Positions 36,423 through 47,740 of a stretch of 64,000 nt of DNA are shown piece after piece (position 1 is the stretch's first letter; every line of letters begins with the position of its first letter). This DNA is from Pyxicephalus adspersus. Taxonomy: Eukaryota; Chordata; Amphibia; Anura; Pyxicephalidae. Location: the NCBI RefSeq assembly GCF_032062135.1, contig NC_092858.1, positions 163,302,370 through 163,366,369 on the forward strand, read 5' to 3'. A program made the translations under genes and the position numbers. The notes under the pieces were generated by a model. It ran no database searches and was not told the origin of the DNA. It saw only the letters and a program-made list of their open reading frames with translations.

Positions 36423-37229
36423 CTTATGCTTGAATTTTTTTCCTCATTTTTATTTCTTCATATACACTGTAAAATATTTCACAACTTTTACTAGTTATTA
36501 AATACGAAGGTCTTACATTTACTTGTGACAATGAATCCGGAGTCATTCAGTTATCTCAGTGAATGTAAAATGATTAAAAAAATAAATAAATGCATTATGC
36601 CTATTTTACTGCTTTGGGAGATGACATAAAATGCAAAATAATCTCATTTTTCTTGTTATGATACATTAAAACAGATTCATAGCAATGGGCAATTCTGTGG
36701 GGTTCCTGCGTTCAGTGCGCTATAAAAGAATAACAAACACAGATGATTGTGTTTCATAAAATAATAAAGCACATCTCATTCTAACAAGACTTTTCCTCTT
36801 TCATACAATGCATACAAAACAGGGGTTGGGGAAAAATAGATGTCAAATCTAGACTCTAGAATAATGCCTTGGGTGAAAATATTACCATATTATTCAAAGC
36901 GAATATAATATTGGATGTCATTAGTTGTAAGAAAATAATCAAAACTTTTTTATTATATCATTGATTTGGCATTGTTACATGCACTGGTAGGGAATTTAGA
37001 AATTTAAAACAAATATATAATTACATTTACACGTCTGCACAAATACATTCCCATCATACTGAATTTATTTTGTTGTTGTTTTTGTGTTTTGTTTTTTTTT
37101 AACTATAAACTTTAAGCCTTAAAAAACTGTTTTTAAGCTTCAGTCAAAATTCTTGGCCTAGGCTAGTGTCCCGTACAGATGTCAGATGGGCAGCAGTAGA
37201 CAGCATTTGCTTTAAATTATATTTTAGGC
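36423..37229. other. AT-rich, unassigned
   Basis: Strongly AT-rich intergenic DNA with T- and A-runs; nothing recognisable. Confidence 0.5.
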
Positions 37230-37480
37230 TTCTTTACAGTGACGGGAACAATCAAGCGCTGTACGCACTTCCCAGTTCTGCTCTATGGTAAGAGAGGAGG
37301 AAGGGAATCTACAGCAGTCATATATACAATCAGTCCTTTATCAATCTGCCAAAACAGATTGATAAATGATATCAGGGGACTGCTGTACATGTCAGATTTT
37401 CACCGAACAAAAACAGTCGTTCTAGTCTTGGGCAAAATTCTGACATGTGCACAGCAAACCCTGGTGGATTAGCAGGCAGT
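37230..37480 (-). repeat. Dispersed repeat with TGTACAGCAGTCCCC core, copy 2
   Basis: The minus strand carries ACATGTACAGCAGTCCCCTG and, further along, GACTGTTTTTGTTCGGTG. The internal TCAATCTGCC...GGCAGATTGA-type inverted words (37337-37362) can pair. Related to 34800 and 52140. Confidence 0.45.
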
Positions 37481-37670
37481 TTAGGAGCCTGAAGAGGTAA
37501 GTAATACATGTATGTGTATACCTACCGTGCATGCACCTAACTGAAAAAATACTTCCAGTGTTAGGTACACTTGATCTCTCTTTCCTTAATCCCTAGCTTT
37601 CTCTGTCCGCCTTGAAATCCTTCAGTTTACAGCTTGAATCATAGGGCACCCCTGGGTAAAGAATGGAGGG

Positions 37671-38028
37671 CACAGATGCCAGTTGGATTATGATATTCCT
37701 CAACATAAAGGCAGAGAATAGAGGGACTAAGGAGTGGCACAGGTGCCAGTTGAATGATGATTTTTCTCAACATTAAGGCAGAGAATGGAGGGACTAAGGA
37801 GTGGCACAGGTGCCAGTTGGATGATGATTTTCCTTGACATTAAGGCAGAGAATGGAGGGACTAAGAAGTGGCACAGATGCCAGTTGGATGGTGATGTTCC
37901 TCAACTAAAAGGCAAAGAATGGAGGGGCACAGATACCAGTTGAATGGTGATGTTCCTGGACAAAAAGGCAGAGAGTTTAGGGACTAAGGAGTAGCACAGG
38001 TACTAGTTGGGTGGTGATTTTCCTGGGA
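37671..38028 (+). repeat. 67-bp minisatellite, about 5.3 units
   Basis: Unit CACAGGTGCCAGTTGAATGA / TGATTTTTCTCAACATTAAG / GCAGAGAATGGAGGGACTAA / GGAGTGG. The first three units are exactly 67 bp apart, the fourth is shortened by about 11 bp, and the last is partial. A fragment of a further unit (AAGAATGGAGGG) precedes the array. Confidence 0.9.
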
Positions 38029-39649
38029 CTTAGCAGAACTGTCTTTGAGTGACTGGAAGTGCTGATAGGTAAAGTTCACAGATGGGAATAAGTCAGTAAC
38101 AGGCCAAGTTAATTAAGGGCTGGGCAATATGGTACAATTACAGCAAGCACAGGCATGCTAATGGACAGGCCACGTGAACAACCTGTAGTCAGTGCAGTAA
38201 TAGAGCTGCAGACAATGAACAAACATAGATCAGAACAGGAGTAGGAAAGCAAACATAGGAAGTCAAAGAGGAGTTAGAAACACGTTGGGTCAAGAGGAGT
38301 CAGGGTCAGTTCTATAATTCTATAAACCACAATTCTGTGTGCCAAACAATGCCCATGTACATGTGAGAATCCCCACTCTCCATAGCAATAGATATCCTAC
38401 TCCCCATTCTCTAACAATCTGAGCAGTACACTTTTGCTTTGATATTGACTTTCTCAGGTATCAAAATATTCTAATCGAATTTTTACCCAAAGTCAAATAA
38501 CATCACAAATTACTAAGCCCTTCCCTAGTTCTATTCTCTCCAGCCATGTTCCATTACAAAGGTCAATTCCATCAACCTAGACATAGCCTCACATTTATCA
38601 ACATTAAATCTCATCTGCCACTTGACCTCCCATGTTGGCATTTTCTTGCAACCCTTCCAATAACATGGTATATACCTGCCTAGTTTTAAGAATAATAATT
38701 GTGTGTCATCTGCAAAAATGGTACATTAATTACTAGTTAGTGTATTGCATCAATAATAAAATGATTGATTTGTGTGAAGCAAAACTGCAAACCTTGATCC
38801 TTTTAGAAAATGTTGTTTATGGCTGTCCTTAATATTTCTGTCCTTTAAGGGGTCATTCTAATCTATATCAAACCAATTTTTAGATTTTGGTTGATGTGAG
38901 AGAGTTAAACCTTTCTATTTTCTTCTAACTCTTATGGACTTTATTAGTGGGACCTCGGTTCTACATTCCTAGGTCAGCACACAGTTTGTGTGCGTTTAGA
39001 GAGGCCCTACTCTTTAAAAGGTTTATTTATATATATCACAGAGGATGGAACAGGAGGAACATGCAGAGGTTGGCAGGAACACCCAAAACTTGCTAAGAGA
39101 TGGGAAAAGCTTAAAAATGATGGCAGTGATATGTTCAGGTGTAACGAATAGAAAAACCTTTTTAAATGGAGGGTTAAAACAGCTGTCAACGTTTTGCCAT
39201 TTGTAATTTATTAGAAAGACTTCCCTTCACTTCCTGTCCTGTAAACTACACAAGGAGTGAGAGGATATCTTTCTGATGTAAAAAATCTGCTTTTGTAGGC
39301 TAGAACCCAGTGTCTCCACTGGGCAATTTTACCTCTGTGTCTTTTCTGCTGGCAACTCAAAAGTTTGGCATTACGCTTACATTTATTCCTGCTGACATGG
39401 GTGATCAGGACAATTAGAGAGATATAATATACCTAAGGGACATGTTAGGCAGGTGATAAATTGCCAGTCATATTGGAGAACATGATACCATGCTAACCCA
39501 CTGGCCAGTATCACAACCGCAATCACAGGGCAGCAATCGAAAGGGAGCAATACTATTAAAACTATTAAAGGAAGTCTTTTAGGGACTCTATCAAAGGCAC
39601 AGACAGCAGTAAAAACCTGAAAGTGGTATTAGCACCTTACCACCATTTT
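38029..39649. other. Unassigned; old repeat-like text near 38520-38740
   Basis: Bases 38520-38740 (AACATTAAATCTCATCTGCC, GTGTGTCATCTGCAAAAATG) resemble an ancient vertebrate dispersed repeat I recall but cannot name. Bases 39215-39330 (CTTCCCTTCACTTCCTGTCC) likewise. No gene. Confidence 0.35.
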
Positions 39650-39925
39650 CAAATCTAAAAAAGGTTTTGCCATTTTTACCCCTAATAACTTTCAGGTCTT
39701 CAGGGAGCCCCTGCTATAATTACTATATTCCCAGCTCACAGTACATGAGTATGGAGGTCAGTGGGAAGAAAACCTCGTACATTGCTGGCCATTGGGAAGA
39801 TTGTCAGCCTTATATATAGTCAAAAAGATCATTGATATTGGGTAAACTGACCCAACAGGCAAAAATTGCTTACGGTTCAAGGAACCTCTAGCAACCTATG
39901 GAGAAACCCTGGATGAGAAACACTG
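39650..39925 (-). mobile_element. hAT-type MITE (CAGTGTTTCTCAACC family), reverse copy
   Basis: CTAATAACTTTCAGGTCTTC, ATTGCTGGCCATTGGGAAG, AACCTATGGAGAAACCCTGG and the terminus GAGAAACACTG. The terminus at the low-coordinate side is lost. Confidence 0.85.
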
Positions 39926-42029
39926 ATATATATAATTTAAATTGCCTATAATTGGACAGCAAGATATATATAATATTACAAGCTTACTAAAATAGTTGAT
40001 TTGTCATTCATCAGGCATGATATAGACATTCACTATTTTCAAGATTTAAACAAATTAAATAGGGCATGAAATGATAAAGCATACTCTTGCATGGATATTT
40101 ATCAGTGCATCTCTGGCGAATAAATCTAATACTCCAAATAATAATGAAGAAATGTATTATTTGAAGTTCATTGTATCTCCCCATATCTTTCAGAAACAGT
40201 CAGCTTCCTGAATTCAAATTTTAATAGAAACTGTATGTTTGTTCTTCTACTGTAGAGGGACAATCAAAAAGTTTACTTAGTTTCCATTTTGTATTATCTA
40301 GATGAAATCAGATTATTTGAGGAAGTAGAGGAAGCACAAATTGTGTAATTATTTTGATAAGGATGAAAATATTCTTTCAGTAGGAAAACTCTCAGACAGT
40401 AATACTTATATACATAGCCATTACTAGATGTTTACAGCAAAAGTATTACAACAATTATATATTTTATAGCCAGTAATATAAATGTCCATTCTCACGTTTT
40501 CCATATGCTATCCTTATTCTATACTTGCAGTATACAGCATCTTTAACAGTCCATTGGATCTGGAAAATTTTTATCTGCATTTTCTTTTTTAGTGACTATA
40601 TAAAAGGGGAATTTACCATAATTTAGGGAAACACATTTCACTTTCCATTATTTGTCCAGAACTGGGAGCAAGGGCAGGTTCACACCTGTCTCTTAATTGC
40701 TCAATTTTGTATGGCTCGCCAGCTCCTGGAGGACTTAAAAAGAAGTTTAAAAAGAATCAACATCTGGAAGTTTGCTAGCTGGCGGCAGTAAGAGGTACCA
40801 GTACCACTCACTGTAGCCCCATTCATTCCCTAAAGGGGGCTGCCACAGAGAAACGCAACATGTAGCACATGGCAGCGTTTTCTGGTGTGAGTAAACCCAC
40901 TACCTCACTGCCAGTATCATTTAGCCCAAAAGAAAAACTGTCCCAATAAAACATAGATTTTTAAAAATAGAACATGATTTTTTACTTGTGTCTACTTTAA
41001 AACCTGCAAGTTCTGGTTACAAATATATTTAATGAAGCAGGGACATAAAACATGAAGAAAGCCTCCTTATGTGGCTGTAGAGACTTTTCAGAAGTTTCTC
41101 TCCACTACTTACCTTCTGGAGATTGGTGCATTCTGCCTCCAGACCTCACCTGGCCTTGGTGGAAAAAAAAGTGAAATTGCGCCTTCTGGGTTGATAATGG
41201 ATTGTAGAAAAAGCCACTGATACTCGGTTTCTTGACATTTGCCAACTGTTCTCTAAGTTCTCCAACCCTTGCTGTGTCATTGGCTAGAGAAGTTTTTCCT
41301 CTTTAGTGGGGGACTTCATTGTAGATTTATTAGACATTTGTAGCCAAGCATTAACTATTCATGTATTGAGATCTAAAGGTGATTCCACTTTTAACACAAA
41401 AACTCCACTGTCGTTTTTGTAAGTTGACTTAATCAATAATCAATTTTTAGACCTTTTTTCCCAAGATTCTGTAGTAATTCTGTTATGTTTGTGTAATTGT
41501 TGATTGTATCTCTATAGAGTTTTTGTGACTACGTAATATAATCCTGACAATTCATTTAATTTTAAGAGGGATAACAATCTGCTAAGGATCATTTTAGATA
41601 TCCATTCTATGTTATGACCAATGGAGAGACATGCCTTGCAAAGGTGTCAGTATAATAGGAACTAGTCATAATCAGGCTTATTTCTTGCTGGTTCTTACAA
41701 CAGCCTGGTCTTGGTATTGGCCCTTGCCAGGTTCAGTATCTTCACCCATCATGATTGGCTAGCCCAACAATAGTTAATTTTACCAAGAAATGAAAAATAT
41801 GTGAACTGTGTGGTGCGTGCAAGTTGACAAGTAAGAAACATTCACTGCAGAAAAGATATTGTATTCTTTTATGATATTTTATGATTCTGTGTTAATTAAT
41901 AGTAAAAAACTTGATCTTAACATCATGAGCAGTTACCATCATGTATAAGAAAAGAACCGATTGTAGATTGTGAACTAAAATACGTCGTGTACATATTTTT
42001 TAAGGGATATATTACTCAGCTTAGTAAGT
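39926..42029. other. Unassigned; possible repeat at 40676-40905
   Basis: Bases 40676-40905 (CCATTCATTCCCTAAAGGGG, GCAACATGTAGCACATGGC) look like a frog dispersed repeat, from memory only. No gene or tandem array seen. Confidence 0.35.
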
Positions 42030-42640
42030 GAGATGAAGCTCTGACCTCAGGTGAACCTGCTCTTCCAGATTTAAACAGTATTGCCCCTCACACCGGCCAA
42101 CCAGTAGATAGTTTCTTAATAGTTCTTGGGTATTTAGCTGGCTCAGATACAGCTCTCAGCATTCGTGCAACGTGTCTCCATTACTGCCTAGCCCCCGAGC
42201 TCTACTGAGCATTTGCCAAACACCTCTCTATTAATTATCACCTCTTGTCGTCCAGTCTGCTTCCCTATCTGTTGTCTTGTGCTTTTCCAGTATTCCCCCA
42301 TGTCACATGCCTCCTGTCACTTCCTGTGTCTCCAGTGTTCCCCTGTGTCTTTGGTAACCACCGTGTCACCAGTGTCCATTTTGTGCATTTCTGACTCTTG
42401 ACCCCTGGCTTTAATCCTGACCCTTCCTCTTCCTGACCTCTCTCTTCCCTGGCATTCTTTGACTATTCTCCTGTCTTGTGATTCTGTACCACACACTGTT
42501 CTGTCCACCCCAGTGTGCCCAAAGACTGCAACCTGAAACCTATCTTTATAGGCTCTGGAAAAAGCCAGTCTGTTGCTTAGATTCTGTACCTGGACCCTTC
42601 TCAGGCATCACGCCACCATTGTGCAAAGCCATAACGCTTT
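42030..42640 (+). mobile_element. LTR, family A, plus-strand copy
   Basis: Inverted relative to 35679-36422 and more diverged: GGGTATTTAGCTGGCTCAG, TTCGTGCAACGTGTCTCC, GTGTCTCCAGTGTTCCCCTG, CTTGACCCCTGGC and CAGTGTGCCCAAAGACTGCAA correspond in order to that copy. Ends are approximate. No coding region. Confidence 0.65.
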
Positions 42641-43113
42641 CTTATAAGAGGGCATATACTGTATATATATAACCTTCTAAATTCCAGTGCATCACACGCA
42701 TTTGAAAAATTTAGAATGTTAATTTTACTTCCACCTTCACCTAAATATACATATACACTCACCTATATGGAGGACCAAAGTATAATAATCAGTCAAATGA
42801 GCAAAGATAACTGTGGACACCAAAAGGTTTCTCTCCATTCCAATCTCCATTGCCAACAGGACTTGCTCCGTGTACATTCTATTCTTCACTCAGTATTACT
42901 TAGGGTAATCTTACACAGATTTTTTCCGTCCCATAGCAAATTGCATCTCCTGATTAAGATAAAAAAAAGTGATTGTGCAGACCACTTCATATTAAAATTG
43001 TAACATATTACATAGAGGGTTCCAAAAGTTCACAACTATCATACAAAAATAAAATAAAAAGTTCCAAATATAGTCCTACTTTCAAATTTCCCATGATCAC
43101 ACATATGCTACAC
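42641..43113. other. Unassigned
   Basis: Short AT-rich interval between two mobile elements. It contains the left target duplication of the next element (43106-43113). Confidence 0.5.
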
Positions 43114-43571
43114 CAGGGTTGGGCAAACTTTTTTAGTCAGGAGCCACAATCTGAAATAAAATTTGACAGAGGGGCCGGGCCAATGGGAGAGCGGGCGGGG
43201 TTTTGCCATCATGACGCCATTGAACGTGACTTCATGATGGCATAACCCTGCCCACTCTCCCATCGCAGATCTAAGCTTGTGATTGGAGAGTGGGCGGGTT
43301 CTGTGCGGTGACACAGCCCGCCCACTCTCCTATCGCAAGCTCAAAACCTGTGATGAGAGAGTGAGTGGGCGGGCTGTGTCACTGCACAGAACCCACCCAC
43401 TCTCCCATCGCAGGCTCAGATCTGGGGGATGTGTTGTGAGGCTCTGGCCGGTGTGCCCCGCCCCAGCGGGGTTTTTCTTCTTACCTTGCTTGGGGTGGCA
43501 CCGGCCAGAGCCGCGGACCACCCAAAGGGCCAGAGAAACATCCCAATTGGGCCGTAGTTTGCCCTTGTCTG
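43114..43571. mobile_element. GC-rich hAT-type MITE with long internal hairpin
   Basis: The 458-bp element begins CAGGGTTGGGCAAACTTTTT and ends GTAGTTTGCCCTTGTCTG, with an exact 8-bp target duplication TGCTACAC at 43106-43113 and 43572-43579. Internally, arms at about 43280-43337 and 43351-43412 (GGAGAGTGGGCGGGTTCTGT against ACAGAACCCACCCACTCTCC) form a hairpin of nearly 60 bp. A smaller hairpin lies at 43207-43242 (GCCATCATGACG against CATGATGGC). GC content is far above the surroundings. The frames that open inside are by-products of the palindromes. Confidence 0.92.
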
Positions 43572-43579
43572 TGCTACAC

Positions 43580-44561
43580 AGTCATATGTGTGAGGAAATA
43601 TGCAAAATACGGAGTATCCTAATATATTGCTTAGAGAACAACATATATTCCTTTAGTAAATCAGTCCCCTTGACTGTTACCTAGGAGCTATTCTCAAACA
43701 AACTAAATAAAGCTTAAAATAGATGGTAAATGTGATTTTTCATAGAGAAACCTTCAGATTAACAATTGTTTAGCCAAGTCCCTGCTATTTGCATGTATTG
43801 GGCAAATCAATTCTAGTATTACGGATCATCCTTCATATGTCTAGCATGATATTATCACAGTAATGAAATCAAGGCCGGATCTTAAAAAAGGGGCTCAGGA
43901 ATGTTCTGGCAATACAGAGTGTCCTGTATATATGTACTTCAACTATCAGTTTGCTACAGTAAAATCAGGGAATAGAAGATTGGTTGGTGAAGGTCATATA
44001 TGTCATGAGCCTCATTACCACCACACTTGGCATTGCTTTCCTGATACAGGTTTTCCTATATTTCATGTCAAAGCTTTAGATCGGTTTAAAGAACTTTAGT
44101 TATGTTCCAAGGTTGACCTAAATTTAAAACCTAAAAACACAGATGAAAGAGTGAAAAGTAAAGTGAAGGACGAGCCGTACACAGACCAGGTGTCAGCAGA
44201 CCTTTCGGAGAAAACAGCTGTGCTGGGTGTTTAATTACTCCATAGAGAGATAACCAGCATGGCCGGGAACCTGTGCTGGATGGATAAAAATCTCAGGTCA
44301 TTGTCCCTTGTGTACATAATTAGAATGGAGAGAGTGTGCTCCACATAATTAGCATTTTCAACAGACGATTTGTATTAATTAGCAAGTGAATGAGTGTCTG
44401 ATCATATCATGGTTTGGGATCCTAACTGCTCCCTGTTGTCTGGAACATGTATTGTTTTTATATCAATTTATTTATTCTTTTATGTATGTAGACATAAATT
44501 TGTAACAGCAAAACAAACATAAAGTATTAGTACAATGGAAACTATGTGAAACTATTTGAAG
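43580..44561. other. Unassigned, with candidate conserved element at 44100-44410
   Basis: No gene found. The distal part is described separately as a possible regulatory element. Confidence 0.4.
44100..44410. promoter_or_regulatory. Candidate conserved non-coding element
   Basis: Repeat-free block with repeated homeodomain-like words: GTTTAATTACTCC, CATAATTAGAATGG, CATAATTAGCATT and GTATTAATTAGCAAG. The clustering of four TAATTA-type sites within about 150 bp is visible in the sequence. Enhancer function is inferred. Confidence 0.35.
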
Positions 44562-44900
44562 AGAAACTAAATCCTAACATATAAAGCATGGTAAACAGGC
44601 AGGTTCTTTATTGCAGAGTTGAAAATAAATGTTCCTGCCTGATCACAATTTTTTAAATACATACACCTGTCCTTTTTTCTGTAACAGGTGACCCCATCTT
44701 CTACTACTCCTCTTCGGTTTCCTGTTTCTTGACCACCTTTATTGACCAGGCTGGTGGAGCTTCAGAGCACCGAGTTAAATTGGTCCCAGCAGCCCCAGGG
44801 GATGCCCAGAATATCCCGACATCAGAAGATAGCAGCCAGGCAGGTAAATATCCCTCCTGCAACAAACATTCTGTCTGACCACAAATGTTAGTTCTTCATA
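44562..44900 (+). repeat. Dispersed repeat with an exon-like centre
   Basis: Opens AAACTAAATCCTAACATATA then AAACAGGCAGGTTCTTTATT GCAG, words shared with 47340-47430. The centre at 44688-44843 has a pyrimidine tract plus AG acceptor, 156 open bases in one frame (DPIFYYSSSVSCF...) and a CAG/GTAAAT donor. I think this is a repeat rather than a gene exon, because the flanking words recur at 47210-47430. Confidence 0.5.
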
Positions 44901-45236
44901 TTGTAGTACTCCTACTAAAAGTTTTTATTATCTTTAGCCTTTTAGCTTTTGTACTGGGTGTAGAAAATGGCTAAAGGCTTTGATTGGTATTTTTAGGTTT
45001 GTGTCCATTTGGGATGGCTCCCCCATTCTCATGTCCCAGTGACACAATCAGAAGTCAAAGGGAGTTTCCCCAAACTAGCTACAGGTGCCCGTAGAATGTT
45101 TACCATTTATTCTATTTTCAGTACCAGCTGAAAAATATTTTCAACTCTTTTCTGTCCTGGTCAATATCAAGGTCACCATAATGAACAGAATTGGTAATTT
45201 TGGCCATTTTGTGTGGGCATATACATTTAATAATAC

Positions 45237-45856
45237 ATAACCCCCCTAGCATTATAATTCTGTCAGTATTTCTATGCAAAAAGCGTTACAATTGTTTGCA
45301 TGGACATTTATTTTACTTTGTAGGCTTATAACTCTTAGGCATAACTCACCGAAATAAGTTCAATATTTGATAAATGTAATAATAAACTTTAAATAAAAAA
45401 ACACAAAAATCTGTTAAAAAAGGGTGCATAAAAATAATGAAACCTGTAAAATGACTGTACACTAGCAAATATTATTTATATATAAAGTAATTATGTATGT
45501 ATGATATAAAGATTTCTTTGTATTGGACCTACAATTATTTTGTATTGGACCTACAATTATTTTGATTTCATCCAATACAAAATTATTTGAATTTCCTGGC
45601 GCGCCTCCTGCACGAACCGACGCATGCACCAACGTCACAAGGAAACCCCGGAGAATGTCTCTGCAGAGAAGATCGGAGAAGGAGGACAGTGCCTGACGAC
45701 CTGGACAGACGAGCAGGAGGCCAGAGGATGCCAAAGGAACAAGGTAAGTGGTGTTTTTTATTGTTTTTAGCGACCCCCGTGTGTGACTCGGGATTACTGC
45801 TTTTTGCAAATAAAATCCGCCCCAAGTCACACTCGGGAATACCGTTGGGGAGTTAA
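45237..45856 (+). mobile_element. piggyBac-like MITE, copy 1
   Basis: Right end ATACCGTTGGGGAGTTAA, left end ATAACCCCCCTAGCATTATA, i.e. CCTCC-type terminal repeats beside TTAA (intact on the right, decayed on the left). The body matches 46538-47169 in order: GGCATAACTCACCGAAATA, AACTTTAAATAAA, TCTGTTAAAAAAGGGTGCAT, TTTGTATTGGACC, CCAATACAAAAT, GCCAAAGGA and a GTAAG word near 45742. A 22-bp direct duplication (TTTGTATTGGACCTACAATT) sits at about 45516-45560. TTAA flanks point to piggyBac-type mobilisation. Confidence 0.8.
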
Positions 45857-45885
45857 GTTGTGGGTAACCTCTACTTTTCCTATAC

Positions 45886-46159
45886 CAGTGTTTCTCAACC
45901 AGGGTTCCTCTTGAGGTTCCTACAAGGGTACATTGAGAAATGACCAGATTGGATCTTTCAAGTCAGTTTTACTAACACCGCTAATCTTTTTGGCTATCAG
46001 TAGGGGTGACAGCTTAATAATGTAAAAAGCATTCTTTACAATGACCACCAGGCTAATGTGCTGTGAGCTGTATATATAATATTGACATTAGAGGATCCCT
46101 GGTGACCTGTAAGTAATTTCAAGGGGTTCGCCTATAAATAACAAGGTCAAGAAACACTG
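45886..46159 (+). mobile_element. hAT-type MITE, full-length copy
   Basis: Both ends are present: CAGTGTTTCTCAACCAGGGT at the left and AAGGTCAAGAAACACTG at the right, 274 bp. Flanks TCCTATAC (45878-45885) and CTCTATAC (46160-46167) match at 6 of 8 positions, consistent with an aged 8-bp duplication. Carries AATCTTTTTGGCTATCAG and CTGTGAGCTGTATATATAA. Confidence 0.9.
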
Positions 46160-46195
46160 CTCTATACAATAGGGAAAGGAGGCATTATACACTAT

Positions 46196-46399
46196 GGACT
46201 TGATGTATTAAAGTTTTCCAAGGCTGGAGAGGATACACTTTCATCAGTGATGCTGGATGATCCAACAAACCTACAATGGATTCCTTCATTTTTTCTGCTA
46301 GCAAATGTTTTCAATCCTGCACCAGATCAATTCCAGCTTTGCTGGATCACCCAGCTTCACTGATGAAAGTGTAATCTCTCCAGCCTTGGAATCAGGTTC
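46196..46399. mobile_element. Fold-back MITE, copy 5
   Basis: Left GGACTTGATGTATTAAAG, right CTTGGAATCAGGTTC, TAT outside both ends. The arms AGGATACACTTTCATCAGTG and CACTGATGAAAGTGTAATCT pair almost perfectly. The right arm has lost about 14 bp (GAGCTTTAATAA) near its end. Confidence 0.88.
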
Positions 46400-46537
46400 T
46401 ATGTGTAGTGTCCAATGCTTAGGATTTGCAAAACTGTTATACCTAAAGACAGCAGAGTTTGTTTTTTTCCACCCATCAGGGATAAAGTATTCAGTGTCTC
46501 TAACTGCTAGGTTTTGCATTTTCTTGGAAAGTCCACT

Positions 46538-47169
46538 TTAACCTCTTGGGTGGTTCATTTCTGTCTTGACTTATATGAAAATATTTTTACATTGTAGGCC
46601 TGGAATTCTCAGGCATAACTCACCGAAATATGTCCAAACAAGGGTCTAGTAGACATTCTGAGTATATTAAAGTTTGTAACACAAAATCATGTCAAAATAA
46701 TAAATCTAATATTAAACTTTAAATAAAACACACAAAAATCTGTTAAAAAAAGGGTGCATAAATAAATCAAAAATACTGAACAGTATTCAGATCAGTAAAG
46801 TAAAGGCAAACAGGCAGGGCACTGTAACAATCACTGTATCAATCCAGAAATATAATGATTACTTTGTATTGGATTCAATACAGTTATTTTGTATTGAACC
46901 CAATACAAAATATTTTGAAATTTCCGCCACCTCACAACGTCTTCGGGAACTGCCAGGGAATGCCAGCGCAATTGCCGGGGGACCGATCAGAGGAAGAGGA
47001 CGTGGCCAAAGGATGGGATCGGATGGGCAGGACACCGGAGGACACCAGCGGGACCAGGTAAGACTTTATTTATTATTTTTTTAGCTACCCCGGGTCTGGC
47101 TCAGGGTTACCGCTACCAGCTGTTTTTTTTTCCCCCAGCCACACTCAGGGTTACCGCTCAGGAGGTTAA
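46538..47169 (+). mobile_element. piggyBac-like MITE, copy 2 (intact TTAA ends)
   Basis: TTAACCTCTTGGGTGGT at the left and ACCGCTCAGGAGGTTAA at the right form inverted ends with TTAA at both sides (46538-46541 and 47166-47169). The body has the same word order as copy 1, plus CACTCAGGGTTACCGCTCAG. The centre contains two inverted words GTATTGGATTCAATAC and GTATTGAACCCAATAC. No transposase frame. Confidence 0.85.
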
Positions 47170-47740
47170 AGGTAAACTAAACCTAAAAATTAAAAAAAAA
47201 AATGTGAGCACACAGGTTCTTTTTTGCAGAATGAACATAACCTGCAGAAATTGATCCTTGCTCTCTGTGTGAAACCAGTAGCATCTCTGCAGACGTCAGA
47301 GGTAGAACAGAATTCTTATTTGGACATCAAAGTGGAACCTAAGCTTAAACTAAAAAATAAGCAGGTGGGTTCTTTATTGCAGGAGGGACAGGCACAGTCT
47401 CTTCTGCAATAAAACAAATTTACCTGTCTGTGAACAATCATTTTAATATACTGTGTATGCAGTGTATGATACCAGCATAACTGGCTGCTGGGAATTAATA
47501 AAACCCTGTGTGAATATGCAAAAATTATGTCCATCTGGCCTGGCTGAAGAACTCAAACCTTGAAGAGGGTCAAAGGAAGATGTTGGCATGAGCCACTGAG
47601 CAAAGGGAGGGAAATTTAGGTACATAATGGTGAACAGGCAGGTGAGTTTGCTTTATTAAAGAATAGACATTGCCTGTTGCTTTAAGAGTCTTCTTGTATT
47701 TTTTTTTTTTACTTTTAGCTTTAGTTCCATTTAAAGTTCA
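47170..47740. repeat. Composite of fragments of a frog dispersed repeat
   Basis: Contains AGGTAAACTAAACCTAAAAA, two versions of GGTTCTTTATTGCAG (47213-47230 degenerate, 47367-47382) and, from about 47626, TGGTGAACAGGCAGGTGAG with CTTTATTAAAGAATAGACAT. The same words start the repeat at 44562. Limits of individual elements are not resolvable by eye. Confidence 0.45.

Noticed and set aside
43283..43684. 133-codon frame at the GC-rich segment
   Set aside because: It lies across the internal hairpin of a hAT-type MITE and runs past its end. Lack of stops is explained by high GC content and inverted repetition.
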